The position numbers and the translations under genes were made by a program. Shown here one piece after another: positions 38,985-49,090 of a DNA stretch of 64,000 bases. Position 1 is the first letter of the stretch. Every line of letters starts with the position of its first letter. The notes beneath the pieces are model-generated. The model worked only from the letters and a program-made list of their open reading frames with translations, was not told the DNA's origin and did not search any database. The stretch covers positions 26,203,206 to 26,267,205 of the forward strand of contig NC_079419.1 in assembly GCF_026213295.1 (NCBI RefSeq), in the 5' to 3' direction. Source of the stretch: Gadus chalcogrammus (Eukaryota > Chordata > Actinopteri > Gadiformes > Gadidae).

Positions 38985-39460
38985 ACAATTAGGGCATTAA
39001 GCAGACGCTTTTATTCAAAGGGACTTACAATGGTTAATACACACATTGACACAACGACGGCAGAGTCAACCATGCAGGGCGACAGCCAGCTCGTCAGGAG
39101 CAGTTAGGGATAAGTGTCTTGCTGAAACTGGTGATCGAACTAGCAACCTTTCGGTTACTTACTGGTTCCTGAGCTAAGCCAACCACTAATATAGAATGCT
39201 ACTAAGCAAATCACAGCTGTGAATCTAACCATGAAGTTACTGCATGGGCTAAACAGGGACTGACATAGTGATTTCATCCTACTTTCAAGAAATGTTTTTT
39301 TGTGAAATATCACAAACACAGTGCTATGCATTTATTGCATTGCATGTCTTGTCATATTTGGTGTCTTGTCTATGTTGCTGCTATGATAATGTAATTTACC
39401 TCTGGAATGAATAAAGTAACTATCTATCTATCTATCTATCTAATACAACACAAACGCATT
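38985..39460. repeat. fragments of common fish retroposon tails
   Basis: aagcagacgcttttattcaa at 39000 is the widespread fish motif seen at the ends of several repeats. At 39405-39441, gaataaagtaac runs into ctatctat repeats, a LINE/SINE-type 3' tail. No coding sequence is seen. Confidence 0.5.
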
Positions 39461-39669
39461 AGTGCTACAGAGGCTGAAAGACATGTTTACAAAACAAGTG
39501 AAACTCAAGAACTTCTTACAAATTCAAGTTATGTAAGTGCTCTCCTGGTTCTCCAGGCATAATATTATGGCTCTTGTTAGCCCTAGCTGCTACTAAGTGA
39601 TGGATGGATTGATTCGTTTCCATGATTCAGTTAGCGTCGGTCAGTCGGCCAAGAGGAGTCGTTCGCGAA

Positions 39670-40395
39670 TCGTTAGTTTGTTCGTTCGTTCAGTCGAGTT
39701 TCCGGTAGCGGTGAATCGAATCATGGAATGCACGGTTCTCAGCTGAGTCAGTCAGACTAAGCTCCTCCCTCGTTCATTCAGTCGAGTTTCCGGCAGAGGT
39801 GAATCGTATCATGGAATGCACGGTTTTCAGCTGAGTCAGTCAGACTAAGCTTGTTACGACCCCAAATAGTATCCAGGGGGATCTGGGGAGTAACAAAGAA
39901 TATTTCTAGGTTCGGGGGGACAAGGAGGAGACATGGACAGAGGTAACGGTAAGCAAAAAGGTTTATTGATGGGCCAAGGAACTAAGAACCACTTTCCCAA
40001 AAGGGGAAAGCACAAATCAAAAGAACTAACTCCAAACCAACCGAATACTCCACTACTCAGAACCACAACAACGGCACTCCGTCGCTAGCTCCCACACACA
40101 AACAATTGTCAACTGCTTGATGGCACAAAAGGCCCTGTGCAGCTGTTTGCTCCCAGCTTGTATAGCCCTCAGATGAGCACAGGTGCACTACATTTCCTGA
40201 TTGCCAGGGTTGCAATCAGAAAGGGGGGAGGAGAAAGGTCATCTGGGGAGAGAACACAATAAAACACAAACACAACACACTAGATCCGTAACAAAGCTCC
40301 TCCCTCGTTCATTCAGTCGAGTTTCCGGCAGAGGTGAATCGTATCATGGAATGCACGGTTCTCAGACTCAGCTCCTCCCTCTTTCTCATTCTCAA
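39670..40395. repeat. 88-bp tandem repeat (three copies, split by an LTR)
   Basis: cgagtttccgg occurs at 39695, 39783 and 40318. After subtracting the 442-bp LTR and its 5-bp duplication the spacing is 88 bp each time. Confidence 0.85.
39852..40293 (-). mobile_element. solo gypsy-type LTR
   Basis: On the minus strand it runs from TGTTACGGATC to GGTCGTAACA. The 5-bp duplication aagct lies at 39847-39851 and 40294-40298. A polyadenylation signal, aataaacc, lies near 39963. The length of 442 bp is normal for a fish gypsy LTR. Confidence 0.85.
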
Positions 40396-40586
40396 ACGTC
40401 AACATTACAACTTTAACCAAACGCAGCGGGATGGGGAGTGTAGTTGATTATTGGATGTTTAACATATCAGCCAGATAGACTTGATTTAGCAATGATGGTG
40501 GGGGTCCCAGGTTTTTTAGGCTCTCATAAACAGAACCCTGTGCAGCCCAAGACTAAATCTAAAATAGCTGCCAAAATTCACACTGC

Positions 40587-41205
40587 CTTCAAAGCGAGAG
40601 CTGTTAAATTGTGAAAAATGCATTCAACTGTAATCAGAAAATGTGGGTATATGCTATAAACCCTATAGTATCTGTGGTATAAAGGCTGGTACGAATTTCA
40701 AAGTACAAATATGTACACTTTATGTTAAAAGTATAGACCGCTGCGATTCCCATTGTAATGAATGGCGCGGTGACTAGTCTTCAAAACGAGAGCTAGTAAA
40801 TTGTGGAAAATGAATTAAACTGTAATCAGACAATGCGGTTATATGCTTTAGACCCTAGAGTATCTGTGGTATAAAGGCTGGGACGAATTTCAAATGACAA
40901 ATATGTACACTTTATGCGAAAGTATAGACCATCGCGATTCCCATTGAAACGAATGCCGCAGTGACTTGTCTTCACAACGAGAGCTGGTAGGTTGTGAAAA
41001 ATGAATTAAACTAATCTGACAGCGCAGTTATATGCTATATACCCTAGAGTATCTGGGGTATAAAGGCTGGGATGAATTTCAAATGACAAATATGTTCACT
41101 TTATGTTGAAAGTACAGACGCAAATTCCCATTGAAACGAATGGCGCGGTGACTCGTCTTCACAACAAGAGCTGGTAGGTTGTGAAAATATTTTATTAATC
41201 TGGCA
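40587..41205. repeat. tandem array of a 187-192-bp unit (3.2 copies)
   Basis: The unit start, cttcaaagcgagagct or variants, lies at 40587, 40779, 40970 and 41157. The same unit in reverse occurs at 19505-19790 inside a different hAT. Confidence 0.9.
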
Positions 41206-41615
41206 TGACAAAGAAAATACAAAGACAACATGCATTTACCATTTCACTGATATTTAATCGTATGATCGTACGCTCGCTCATTAAGCCCATTTCTTGTTTT
41301 TTTCCCAGGAAATCGGGTGATTTCTGTCTCTCATTGGCTAAAATTCAACGAGAGCGTCCTAGACTCAGTCCTAGAACAGCATACGAATGATTGGCTGGCT
41401 CTCGTGAGTCGTGACGTCTCTCAGTCGGTCCCTCTTCACCACTCGCACAGTGAGTGAACGAACTGTCAGCGAGTCAGCGACTAGTGGTTCTGGGAGGAGT
41501 CGTGTCTGAGAACGACCGAGACGAACGAGAGAGAGGAACCAGTTCGGTTCGTTCGTCTTTAAGATTCGTTCATTCGAACTGATTCGTTCGTGACCGAGCC
41601 ACCTCTAGCTGCTAC

Positions 41616-41816
41616 TCAGTTGAGGCGAAATCTAACCTGACACATAGAGCTCTGAGCACAGCAAGCTGTGAGATGTGGGTGCCCAATGATCTCGTCTGAT
41701 TGCAGCTAACCACTTATCTCTTCTAATTTTTTCGGTTTGTAAAGAATAAAAAAATCAAGCCGGGGTTCCTCGTACGGCTATTTTAATAGCCCAGTGGGTG
41801 GGATTGGTCGTCAGGA
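41616..41816 (+). promoter_or_regulatory. likely ptrh1 upstream region
   Basis: This sits between the hAT at 39594-41607 and the candidate ptrh1 start. gattggtcg at 41802 includes an inverse CCAAT box. No TATA box is clear. It is called only from its position. Confidence 0.35.
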
Positions 41817-41848
41817 TGGCGGCGCAAAGCTACAGTGACGTCAGTGAC
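41817..41848 (+). CDS. ptrh1: candidate first coding exon of ptrh1
   Basis: caggATGGCGG has a strong Kozak context. The following bases read MAAQSYSDVS before a GT at 41849 that could be the donor. If spliced in phase to 42016 it would join directly to VVGLGNPG. The exon is chosen only by position and context; another upstream exon is possible. Confidence 0.35.
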
Positions 41849-42003
41849 GTGTATAACTGCTTGCTCTCTGTGTGGTTGGTAGATGAAGGCAAGTGTATAA
41901 CTGGTTGCTCTCTGTGTGGTTGGTAGAGGGAGGCCTGTGTATAACTGGTTGCTCTCTGTGTGGTTGGTCGGTGAGGACCTGTGTATAACTGGTTGCTATG
42001 TGT
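41849..42003. repeat. 44-bp minisatellite before ptrh1 exon 2
   Basis: gtgtataactg starts at 41849, 41893, 41937 and 41981, a period of exactly 44 bp. The array ends 12 bp before the splice acceptor, and each unit contains the same potential donor GTGTAT. Confidence 0.9.
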
Positions 42004-42015
42004 GTGTGATTGCAG

Positions 42016-42235
42016 GTGGTGGGTTTGGGGAACCCGGGGATGGATGCCACCTGGCACAGCGTGGGCATGGCAGTGCTCGGTGCACTCGCTGCCCGCCTGG
42101 AACTCGCCCACTGTTGGCATGTTGACAAGCAAGTGTCTGGTGAGGTCATCGTCACAATAATCCAGGACATTCCAGTAATTCTCCTCCGACCCAAACTACT
42201 GATGAACATCAATGGGGTGTCGGTGGCCAGGGCAG
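42016..42235 (+). CDS. ptrh1: ptrh1 exon: N-terminal half of peptidyl-tRNA hydrolase
   Basis: Peptidyl-tRNA hydrolase frees tRNA from prematurely released peptidyl-tRNA; the vertebrate ptrh1 product is the homologue of bacterial Pth. The exon follows a TTGCAG acceptor. It encodes VVGLGNPG with the conserved Asn, then WHSVGM with the catalytic His, and LLMNINGVSV with the second Asn. Vertebrate proteins have Arg where this one has Trp before the His. It ends one base into a codon at a GT donor, in phase with the next exon. Confidence 0.9.
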
Positions 42236-42335
42236 GTTGGTGACTCCACTAGGGACCCCAACATGTTAGTGTGTTGTCCGCAGCATGTTCTGTGTTAACC
42301 TTACCATTTTGTGCGTTGTCTCCTGCGGTGTTCAG

Positions 42336-42436
42336 CGGTGAAATACGGCGTGCGGGCAGAAGACATCTTGCTGGTCCACGACGAACTAGACAAAGCACTG
42401 GGAAAGTGCTGCCTCCAAAAATGGAGGCAGCGCCAG
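42336..42436 (+). CDS. ptrh1: ptrh1 exon with VHDELD motif and an apparent 1-base frameshift
   Basis: It begins after TTCAG and reads AVKYGVRAEDILLVHDELDK, which includes the active-site Asp of Pth. The next residues should lead into a Gly-Gly-Ser-Ala-Arg block. That block is present in the sequence but one frame over, after ctgcctccaaaaatgg (42408-42423). The exon is 101 bases long, whereas the phases of its neighbours require a length one base shorter (or two longer). The donor gtgagt is normal. One extra base near the C/A run explains all of this. It could be a true lesion or a base error. Confidence 0.85.
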
Positions 42437-42495
42437 GTGAGTAGGGTTATCTTATATTGGACTGGGAGATTAATAGATAGACTGGATAGTAGACT

Positions 42496-42503
42496 AATAT
42501 ATC

Positions 42504-42580
<77 letters not shown>

Positions 42581-42582
42581 AT
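42496..42582. repeat. CTAT microsatellite
   Basis: About 21 ctat units at the start of the long ptrh1 intron. Peptides such as SIYLSIYL from this stretch are artefacts. Confidence 0.95.
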
Positions 42583-42599
42583 AATACCAATGTTTTGGT

Positions 42600-42740
42600 T
42601 ATGTTTAGGGTTATTAGAGCTAGTGTTAGTTGAGGTAGGTTAGGGTTAGTAGAGCTAGTGTTAGTTGAGGTAGGTTAGTAGAGCTAGTGTTAGTTGAGGT
42701 AGGTTAGGGTTAGTAGAGATAGGGTTATATTTACGGATAG
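42600..42740. repeat. short tandem repeat of gttagttgaggtaggttag
   Basis: Three or four partial units of about 40 bp built on agagctagtgttagttgagg. Confidence 0.75.
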
Positions 42741-42882
42741 GGGTTGTTATTTTCTGATAAATGATCATATGCACAGGTCAGAATACCAGGACAGGATTAA
42801 CGAAGACCATTAAGCCTTCGGGAGATCCTTTCACTATGTACATTTCACAGAATTTCACAGGGTTCAGTGGTTTGGAGACTAT

Positions 42883-44085
42883 GGGCCCTATCTTGCATCC
42901 GGCGCAAGTGACTTAGTCACTGGCGCATGTGTCGTTGCTAGTTTACAACTGGCGCAGAGCGTTCTTTTCCCACCACCGCCACTCGCCGGTAAATTAGGGA
43001 TTGATCATGCGCCCCAAGGGGCGGTTCGGCGGAAGGAGGAGGCGTGTTCTGGCGCAAACGGTATTTTGCCGTTTCTGAATACCATTGCGCTACTGACCAG
43101 GAAATACCTGGTTTAAAGTCAGTGGCGCGTTGTTCAGATGCTATTTTAAGGGCGCATGCATGCATGCGCATGCGATGCATACGGATTGCTTGTGCACCTC
43201 GCGCATACACTTTGCTTCTCCCATCTACCTAGCCGCACATTCTTGGTAAATTATTTGGGAAAGAACAGCTGATGCAGCGGTAATAAGTTGTACTTTTAAA
43301 TCAATGCATCTGCAAACACCGTACAGCAAACAGATATTTTCTTGACAGAGACATCGTGTAGGCCTACATGCCCATAACTTTTAGGATTGATGAGTATTTG
43401 ATCGTGAAAAACATTGTTTTAGCGCGAGTGAGCGTTAAAAAGAATGAATGAATGCGGGCGCGCGTGTGTGCTCTGTTTAAACACACGCAAACTAAACACG
43501 TAACGCATAATACAATCAATGGCAATGTCTATTACCGCGGGGACACATGCATATTAGGATAGCATACAATACTGATAAGAAACAATGTTTATAATGTATT
43601 GCGTATATCATTAAATAGAACCACAGTTACCGCATATCATATGTTATATCATATACGTTTTCTTTGCCGAAATTTATTTGAGGACTGAGTATTTCTGAAG
43701 TTGTGGAAGAAAAACCCTTATTCCATGTGTGAATTAGGCCATATTATTTGGCAATAAACTGAGCCATTTGCAGTTTGAAATTCATGTGCATCTGTCTCAT
43801 CGGAGACTGCAGACGCGCTGTCAAAATATCAAGTCGTCCGATTCAAATGCGCTAATGACTCTTAAAGGGGATGGGAGCTGGCACTCTCATTGGTTTGTTG
43901 GACGTTACGCCCAAACCACACCTACGGGTAACTAGGCTGCTTCAGACCAACCCTTTTGACACTTGCGCCGCGACGCAAGTGTCATTTATCCGCCTGTAAA
44001 ATAGCAATAACGCCGTAGAACCGCCCACAAAGCTACTTGCGCTTTGCGCTTCCCACTTGCATTTCAGACCGTTAAAATAGGGCCC
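42883..44085. mobile_element. GGGCCC-ended element, copy 1
   Basis: It begins GGGCCCTATCTTGCATCC and ends GTTAAAATAGGGCCC, with tat on both sides (42880-42882, 44086-44088). A second copy lies in reverse at 49091-50943. The internal gcgcaagt and gaaacgcaagtggg motifs recur near the ends. There is no transposase. The 3-bp flanks would suit PIF/Harbinger, but tat may belong to the element, so the family is open. Confidence 0.7.
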
Positions 44086-44339
44086 TATGTGTCTCCCACT
44101 CTATTGGGTTTCTTTCCGCGCAGGCAAACTGTGCGGTGGGTTCATTCAAGCAATATAATGAAAGACCTTCAATGAAATCACACATGTACTATAAAATATA
44201 AGGGATAAAAAGGAACACAAAAAATAAAAAAGACCTTCAGTAAGGTCAGATATGAATCCGACATTAAAATATAAATCGATTAGAATAAAAAAAAAAAAAG
44301 AAGGAAAACAATAGAAATGTTAAAAGTATGCATCATTGA

Positions 44340-45556
44340 AGAGCTTAGTCTTTAGTATTGATTGAAAAATAGAAGTTGTGGGAGCATTCTAATTTCTTCT
44401 GGCACTTTGTTCCAAAGTTTAGCTGCATAAACACGAAAGGCTGACTCACCACATTTTGTTTTGGAAGTAGTTTGAACCAAACGATTTTTCTTATGAGACC
44501 TCAGTGATCTGGCCGGGGTGTGCTCTATGAATATGTCATGTGTATATAGTTTGGGCCAATGCCATTTAGTGCTTTAAAAACAAGAAGTAGATCTTTAAAA
44601 TCAATTCTATAAATAACAGGAAGCCAGTATAAGGACCTTAGGATAGGGGTGATGTGCTCACTCCTTTTAGTCATAATTAGCACCCTAGCAGCAGTATTTT
44701 GTATAGTTAGTATGTATAGTCACTCTCTGACATAAGGTTCCTCAATTTTGCAATGTTCTTCAGGTGAAGAAATGCTGATGATTGCTTTCACATGATTATT
44801 GAAGCTCAAATCACTGTCAATGATGATGCCAAGATTTCTTGCAGCATCCTTTGCCTTAAGTCAATTTTTGCCAAGTAGAATAGTGTGGTAGAAAATAACC
44901 GAATTCTATCACTTCAACTAACTAAGAGAGCATGAGTAATCGATGAGTTCGGATCGAGTATGACAAGAGACTTTATTGCTACCTGCGAACAAGCAACAAC
45001 AAATCGAGTGAGGTTTGCAAAGACACTGCCGTGTCATAAGATCATGGTCTTTTTATTCTCACAAACAAAGCTGTTTTCCATATAGTATGACCGCCCACAG
45101 CATGCACATAAGATCTCCTTTTATGGTAAGGATGATCAGCCATACATTCCTTAAAGTATGTGGTGATCATCCGCAGTTAATCTAAACATTAGGTGGACGT
45201 CAGTACGCCTTGGCCCCAGACTCTCTAGCGCTGTGTGAGTCTCTCCTATGAATTCAGGGGTGATTTTGCCGCTTTCCACTATTAATGTATCTATATGATA
45301 TATAGGCCTGATAATACTCATAGTTAATATAAAAAGTAATGGTTAATTTATCCCATAGTAGCAACCCTGGATCTTTGCTCTTTGTTCCCAAATATAATGA
45401 CCTCAGTTTTGTCTGTGTCCAACTGAAGAACATTTTGTGACATCCAAGTGTTAACCTGTTCGTGACACTGATGGAGAGAATCAAAGGGTGCATTATAATT
45501 AGGAGAAAGAGCAAGGTAAATTTGAATGTCATCCGCATAGTTATGATAACACATTG
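44340..45556 (-). pseudogene. L2-type LINE fragment (RT 3' part), split by an LTR
   Basis: The minus-strand frame has MCYHNYADDIQIYLALSP and TDKTEVIIFGN down to 45358. After the LTR it continues with ARNLGVIIDSDL, ITPILRSLYWLPV and AKLWNKVPEEIR to about 44340. This is the same family type as 26022-32330 but 5'-truncated. YADD is the RT active site. Stops are present. Confidence 0.8.
44884..45357 (-). mobile_element. solo LTR, same family as 24514-25096
   Basis: On the minus strand it begins tatgggataaattaacc and ends ggttattttctaccaca. The shared middle includes gcaataaa, ttagttgaagtga and cctatatatcatat. Flanks are atag (44880-44883) and gtag (45358-45361). It interrupts the RT of a LINE, whose frame resumes on the other side. 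Confidence 0.75.
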
Positions 45557-45721
45557 AGTTTAGATGTTACCACACCTGACAGCAGGTGATTTTGTGTGGG
45601 CACATCAAATGTATATTTTCATTTAACTTCTATATTAATAAACTAGTTCTACAAGAAACGCTACTTCAAAAATTACAATGCTACTACCACTACTGATACA
45701 AAATACAAATGCTGCTGAAAG

Positions 45722-46080
45722 CAACCCGGTCTCACAGTTTCCTCACGGAAACACGCCAATTACCGTGATATGGCCACGCATTTTGCTCCAATGCAAGTTG
45801 ATGACGCTCATATTCCGGGGCACACACACAGATCCCTGTTTCAATGAACAAGTCGACCACGGGCGATGATGATCCGAAAATTACCATAGCCTACATATAT
45901 ATATGTATGAATGAAATTCATATTGATGGTATGGCACCATATCCCTGTTCTCGCCCATGCACCCATCTTGAATTTAATATACCATTTTCGTTGCTTCAAG
46001 GAGGTCTGGTGGTCTTTGTATATAATAAATAAATAAATAAACATGTATATATAACGAAATAAATAAATATCTATAAATAT
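45722..46080. repeat. dispersed repeat, copy A part 1
   Basis: It begins gcaacccggtctcacag and contains gtcatcaacttgcattggag in reverse, then caaggaggtctggtggtct. The same order in reverse is found at 59735-60065. It is cut from its second part by the hAT at 46081. Confidence 0.7.
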
Positions 46081-48573
46081 TAGGGCTGGGCGATATACCG
46101 GTATTAAAATTATACCGGTATATTTTTGAAAGCGATATGTAGTTGAGACAATATCGCCATACCGGTATATTATATATTATTTTGATGTTGCCTTGCGAGC
46201 GCTATTTTATAAAGCCGATCGCTGCTCTCTGAGCCTACAAATCCCGCCCCTTAAATGTACGTAGTGTTCTCCCACCCACGTTATGCACATGGACCTATTA
46301 AAGAAGGTTACGCATCACAAACTTTGAACCAAAACATGGCGGACACGGTGGTAATGAGCAGTTGGTTACAAAAAAAAAGAATAATGGCTCTGTTATTTGG
46401 AGTTATTTCGGGTTTAGGATTCAAGACAAACAGCAAAGCGACGTGATTTGTAAAAGGTGCAGGAAACTGGTTACGACAAAAAGGTGGAAACACTACAAAT
46501 CTCTTCAGTCACCTGCAGCAGAACCACCGACTGCTCTATGAAGAGAGTGTAAAACGACATGGTGCTGCTGCTGCGGCCAAAGGCTCGCATAATGTCTCTC
46601 TCCTTAAGCAAAGCTCGTTGCAAGCTTCATTAATCAGTGCCGTGCCTTATGACCGTAAAAGTAAGAAGTGGCGCGATATAACTAATTTGGTGGCATTCCA
46701 TATTGCCAAGGACATGGTCCCTATAGCCGTGGTCGAGAAAAAGGGTTTCATCAATTTGTTGAAAGCAAATGACCCACGTTACCAATTGCCCAGCCGCAAT
46801 CATTTTGCTCAGGAGTATCTGCCAGAGATGTAAGCTACGTGCAGAAAAAACTTGCCGGAAAGACTAGCTAAAGTGACGCATTTCGGGCTAACAACCGACA
46901 TGTGGACAAGCCGCACATGTGTATAACAGTGTACTTTATTGAAGATTGGGAGCGGAAAACAGCGTGCCTCCAAACAAGCTATTTTCCAGACAACCACACG
47001 GGTGAACACATTGCAGAGGCTCTTCAGCATGCCCTTGTTAACTGGGGGCTTGACGAAAAGGGACTCATAGCTATAACGACAGATAACGGAAGCAACATCA
47101 TCAAGGCGGTGGAGCTGAATGAGTGGCTGAGGATGCAGTGCTTTGGTCACCGACTTCATTTGGCTATTGGTAAGTGTCTCTACAGTATTATTAAAGAAAT
47201 TGTTTTAAAAAACTATTATTTGAACTTGCATATAGACTAGGGCTTTGACTTTTGCCCAAAAATCATATTCAAAGTTTGTTTGTTTATTAATATTAATATT
47301 AGAATATATTTGAATATTTATTAATAATATTTTGACAAGTAAATGCCTTTAGTAAGACCTGGATTGGGCTTTGCGTGGTTTGTTTACCGGCTTTGCTATG
47401 GTTACCGGTCATGCGTGTTCCAACGGTTTATTAGGTATCTAATAATATTATGTCATTACAATATTATGAATAGACTGACGTCTCTCCCTCTTGGCCTGCC
47501 CATAACAGGTTATTTTTTGATATTCAAATTATATTCGAAGTTTGGAGTTTGGAGTCGACGCATTCTTAAGTTGGCTGTTTTTAGCTGATTCTACCAAAAC
47601 GCTATAACCTTGGAATGATCTCATGGTAAAAACTAAATCGCTATTTTAAACCTCTTACAAGGCTAGAAGTAGCCCGACACTTCTTTGGTTGTATAATAAG
47701 GGTCTTAACATATAAAACGAGGCATTCATAACTTTGTAAGTGTACAGATTGTTTATTAAAGAGGACATTTTATGCACACAATACCACCAGTAGTTCGTCC
47801 GTCAACGCCATCTGTGTTAGAGCTTGCGGGTTCACTGAAAAGCAGATCAACCATATTTATATTTTTAAGAAAGCACTCTGCTGATAAAGTTATGATTCTG
47901 ATTCTCACAGGTCATGGGATGGATGACAGCCGCATCACAAGGGCCATTTCCCTGTCCATTTCAGCTGTAGCAAAAGCTTTTCCTACAGCTGGCTGAGGAG
48001 GAGTGCGCTCTCCGAAGTCCAGCAACAGCTTGGCCTCCCAACTCATCAGACAGAATCTGCCACACGTTGGGGATCAAGGCAGCTGATGATCGAAAGGATC
48101 CTGGAACAAGAGGCGGCTATCACCAAGGTCCTCTCCTCTGACAAAATTTCCTCTGTTATTTGCAGGGGTATGCCTGCAAATAACAAAAATATTGGCTTAT
48201 GTAGGCCTGTATTTTATTATATTTCTCTGTTTTTAATGTAATACTGTGAAGCCATAGGCCTGTTTTTCGGTCAGCCTGTTTTTTATTTTTTGTTATTTGC
48301 ACATTATGCCTATAAGTGTATGCTATTTGCACTTTTGCACTGCACTATGTTGTTTTCATTTAATAGTACTTGACATGTTTCAAACAGGCAACACTATTGT
48401 TTTATATCTGTTGTTAAAGCACATCTGTGCTTCATTGAGCATATATATACTTGTGGCATGGAGTTAAATTTACACACTTTACCCGTTTTGTTAAAAATAT
48501 CGTTTTAATATTGTATATCGCCATTCAAACAAAAAATATCGTTATGAGTTTTGGTACATATCGCCCAGCCCTA
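46081..48573 (+). mobile_element. deleted hAT with ZBED-like transposase remnants
   Basis: The ends are TAGGGCTGGGCGATAT and its inverse, the same termini as 2764-14278. The flanks share only aaatat, so the duplication is blurred by AT-rich sequence. It is 2493 bp, and the C-terminal part of the transposase is missing. Confidence 0.85.
46335..48155 (+). pseudogene. ZBED-like hAT transposase, lacks C-terminus
   Basis: A BED finger is split by a frame change (ICKRCRK near 46450, then GGNTTNLFSHLQQNH at 46484). It is followed by KGFINLLKANDPRYQLPSRN and LTTDMWTS (about 46900). A second exon piece has ITTDNGSN and CFGHRLHLAIG ending at gtaagt (47170). A third (about 47920-48150) has ATRWGSRQLMIE in a shifted frame. 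The hATC domain with the catalytic Glu is absent. Confidence 0.75.
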
Positions 48574-49087
48574 AAATATGTACGTGTATTTATATATATA
48601 TATAAATATATACAAATACATATTTATACATATCCTATATATTTATTTATTTTGTTGCTGCGAGGGGGTCTGGTGGTCTCCGTATATAAATAAATAAATA
48701 AAAATAAATAGGTATGTAGCCTACATACCTATTTATATAATTATTTATTATATACAGAGACCACCAGACCTCCTCGAAGAAACGAAAGTGGTCTATTATA
48801 TTCAAGAAGGGCCGGCGAGAATATGGATATAGTGCCATACCGTCAACATGAATTTAATTCATTTCCGAGATGGTCAATGGTCAGATACAAATCTCGTTGT
48901 AACAATAATTTATATCGATGTAATGAGAAAGGATGTAATGATAACGCTAAGATGTCATGGTCATGGTTATAATAATTTAAATATAATTAACTTATAAAGC
49001 CTATAACGAGACAACGAGACAATTAGTTGTGGGCCAGCATTTTAACCAAATTCGCCCTATAACCTTACACATAAAATAGTCTAACTC
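48574..49087. repeat. dispersed repeat, copy A part 2
   Basis: It contains ggtctggtggtctccgtata and its inverse agaccaccagacctcctcg within 110 bp, so the segment 48660-48780 can form a hairpin. It then runs through gccggcgagaatatgga and ttagttgtgggccagc, matching the region 59400-59850 in reverse. Confidence 0.7.
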
Positions 49088-49090
49088 TAT

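Larger units (their letters stand above)
39594..41607. mobile_element. non-coding hAT made of tandem repeats
   Basis: The right end inverse is TAGAGGTGGCTCGGTCACG. The left end, TAAGTGATGG, is a decayed match. The 8-bp duplication gctgctac lies at 39586-39593 and 41608-41615. Inside are an 88-bp tandem repeat, a solo LTR and a roughly 190-bp tandem array. No transposase is present. Confidence 0.75.

Noticed and set aside
42311..42643. ORF ending in SIYLSIYL repeats
   Set aside because: Only the first part is the ptrh1 exon; the rest is read-through of the CTAT microsatellite. The same kind of peptide near 20411-20959 comes from the GATA run.
42938..43210. 90-residue frame conserved in both GGGCCC-ended elements (also 50616-50888)
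   Set aside because: The two DNA copies are nearly identical, so conservation of one frame is expected. No domain or third-position bias is evident.
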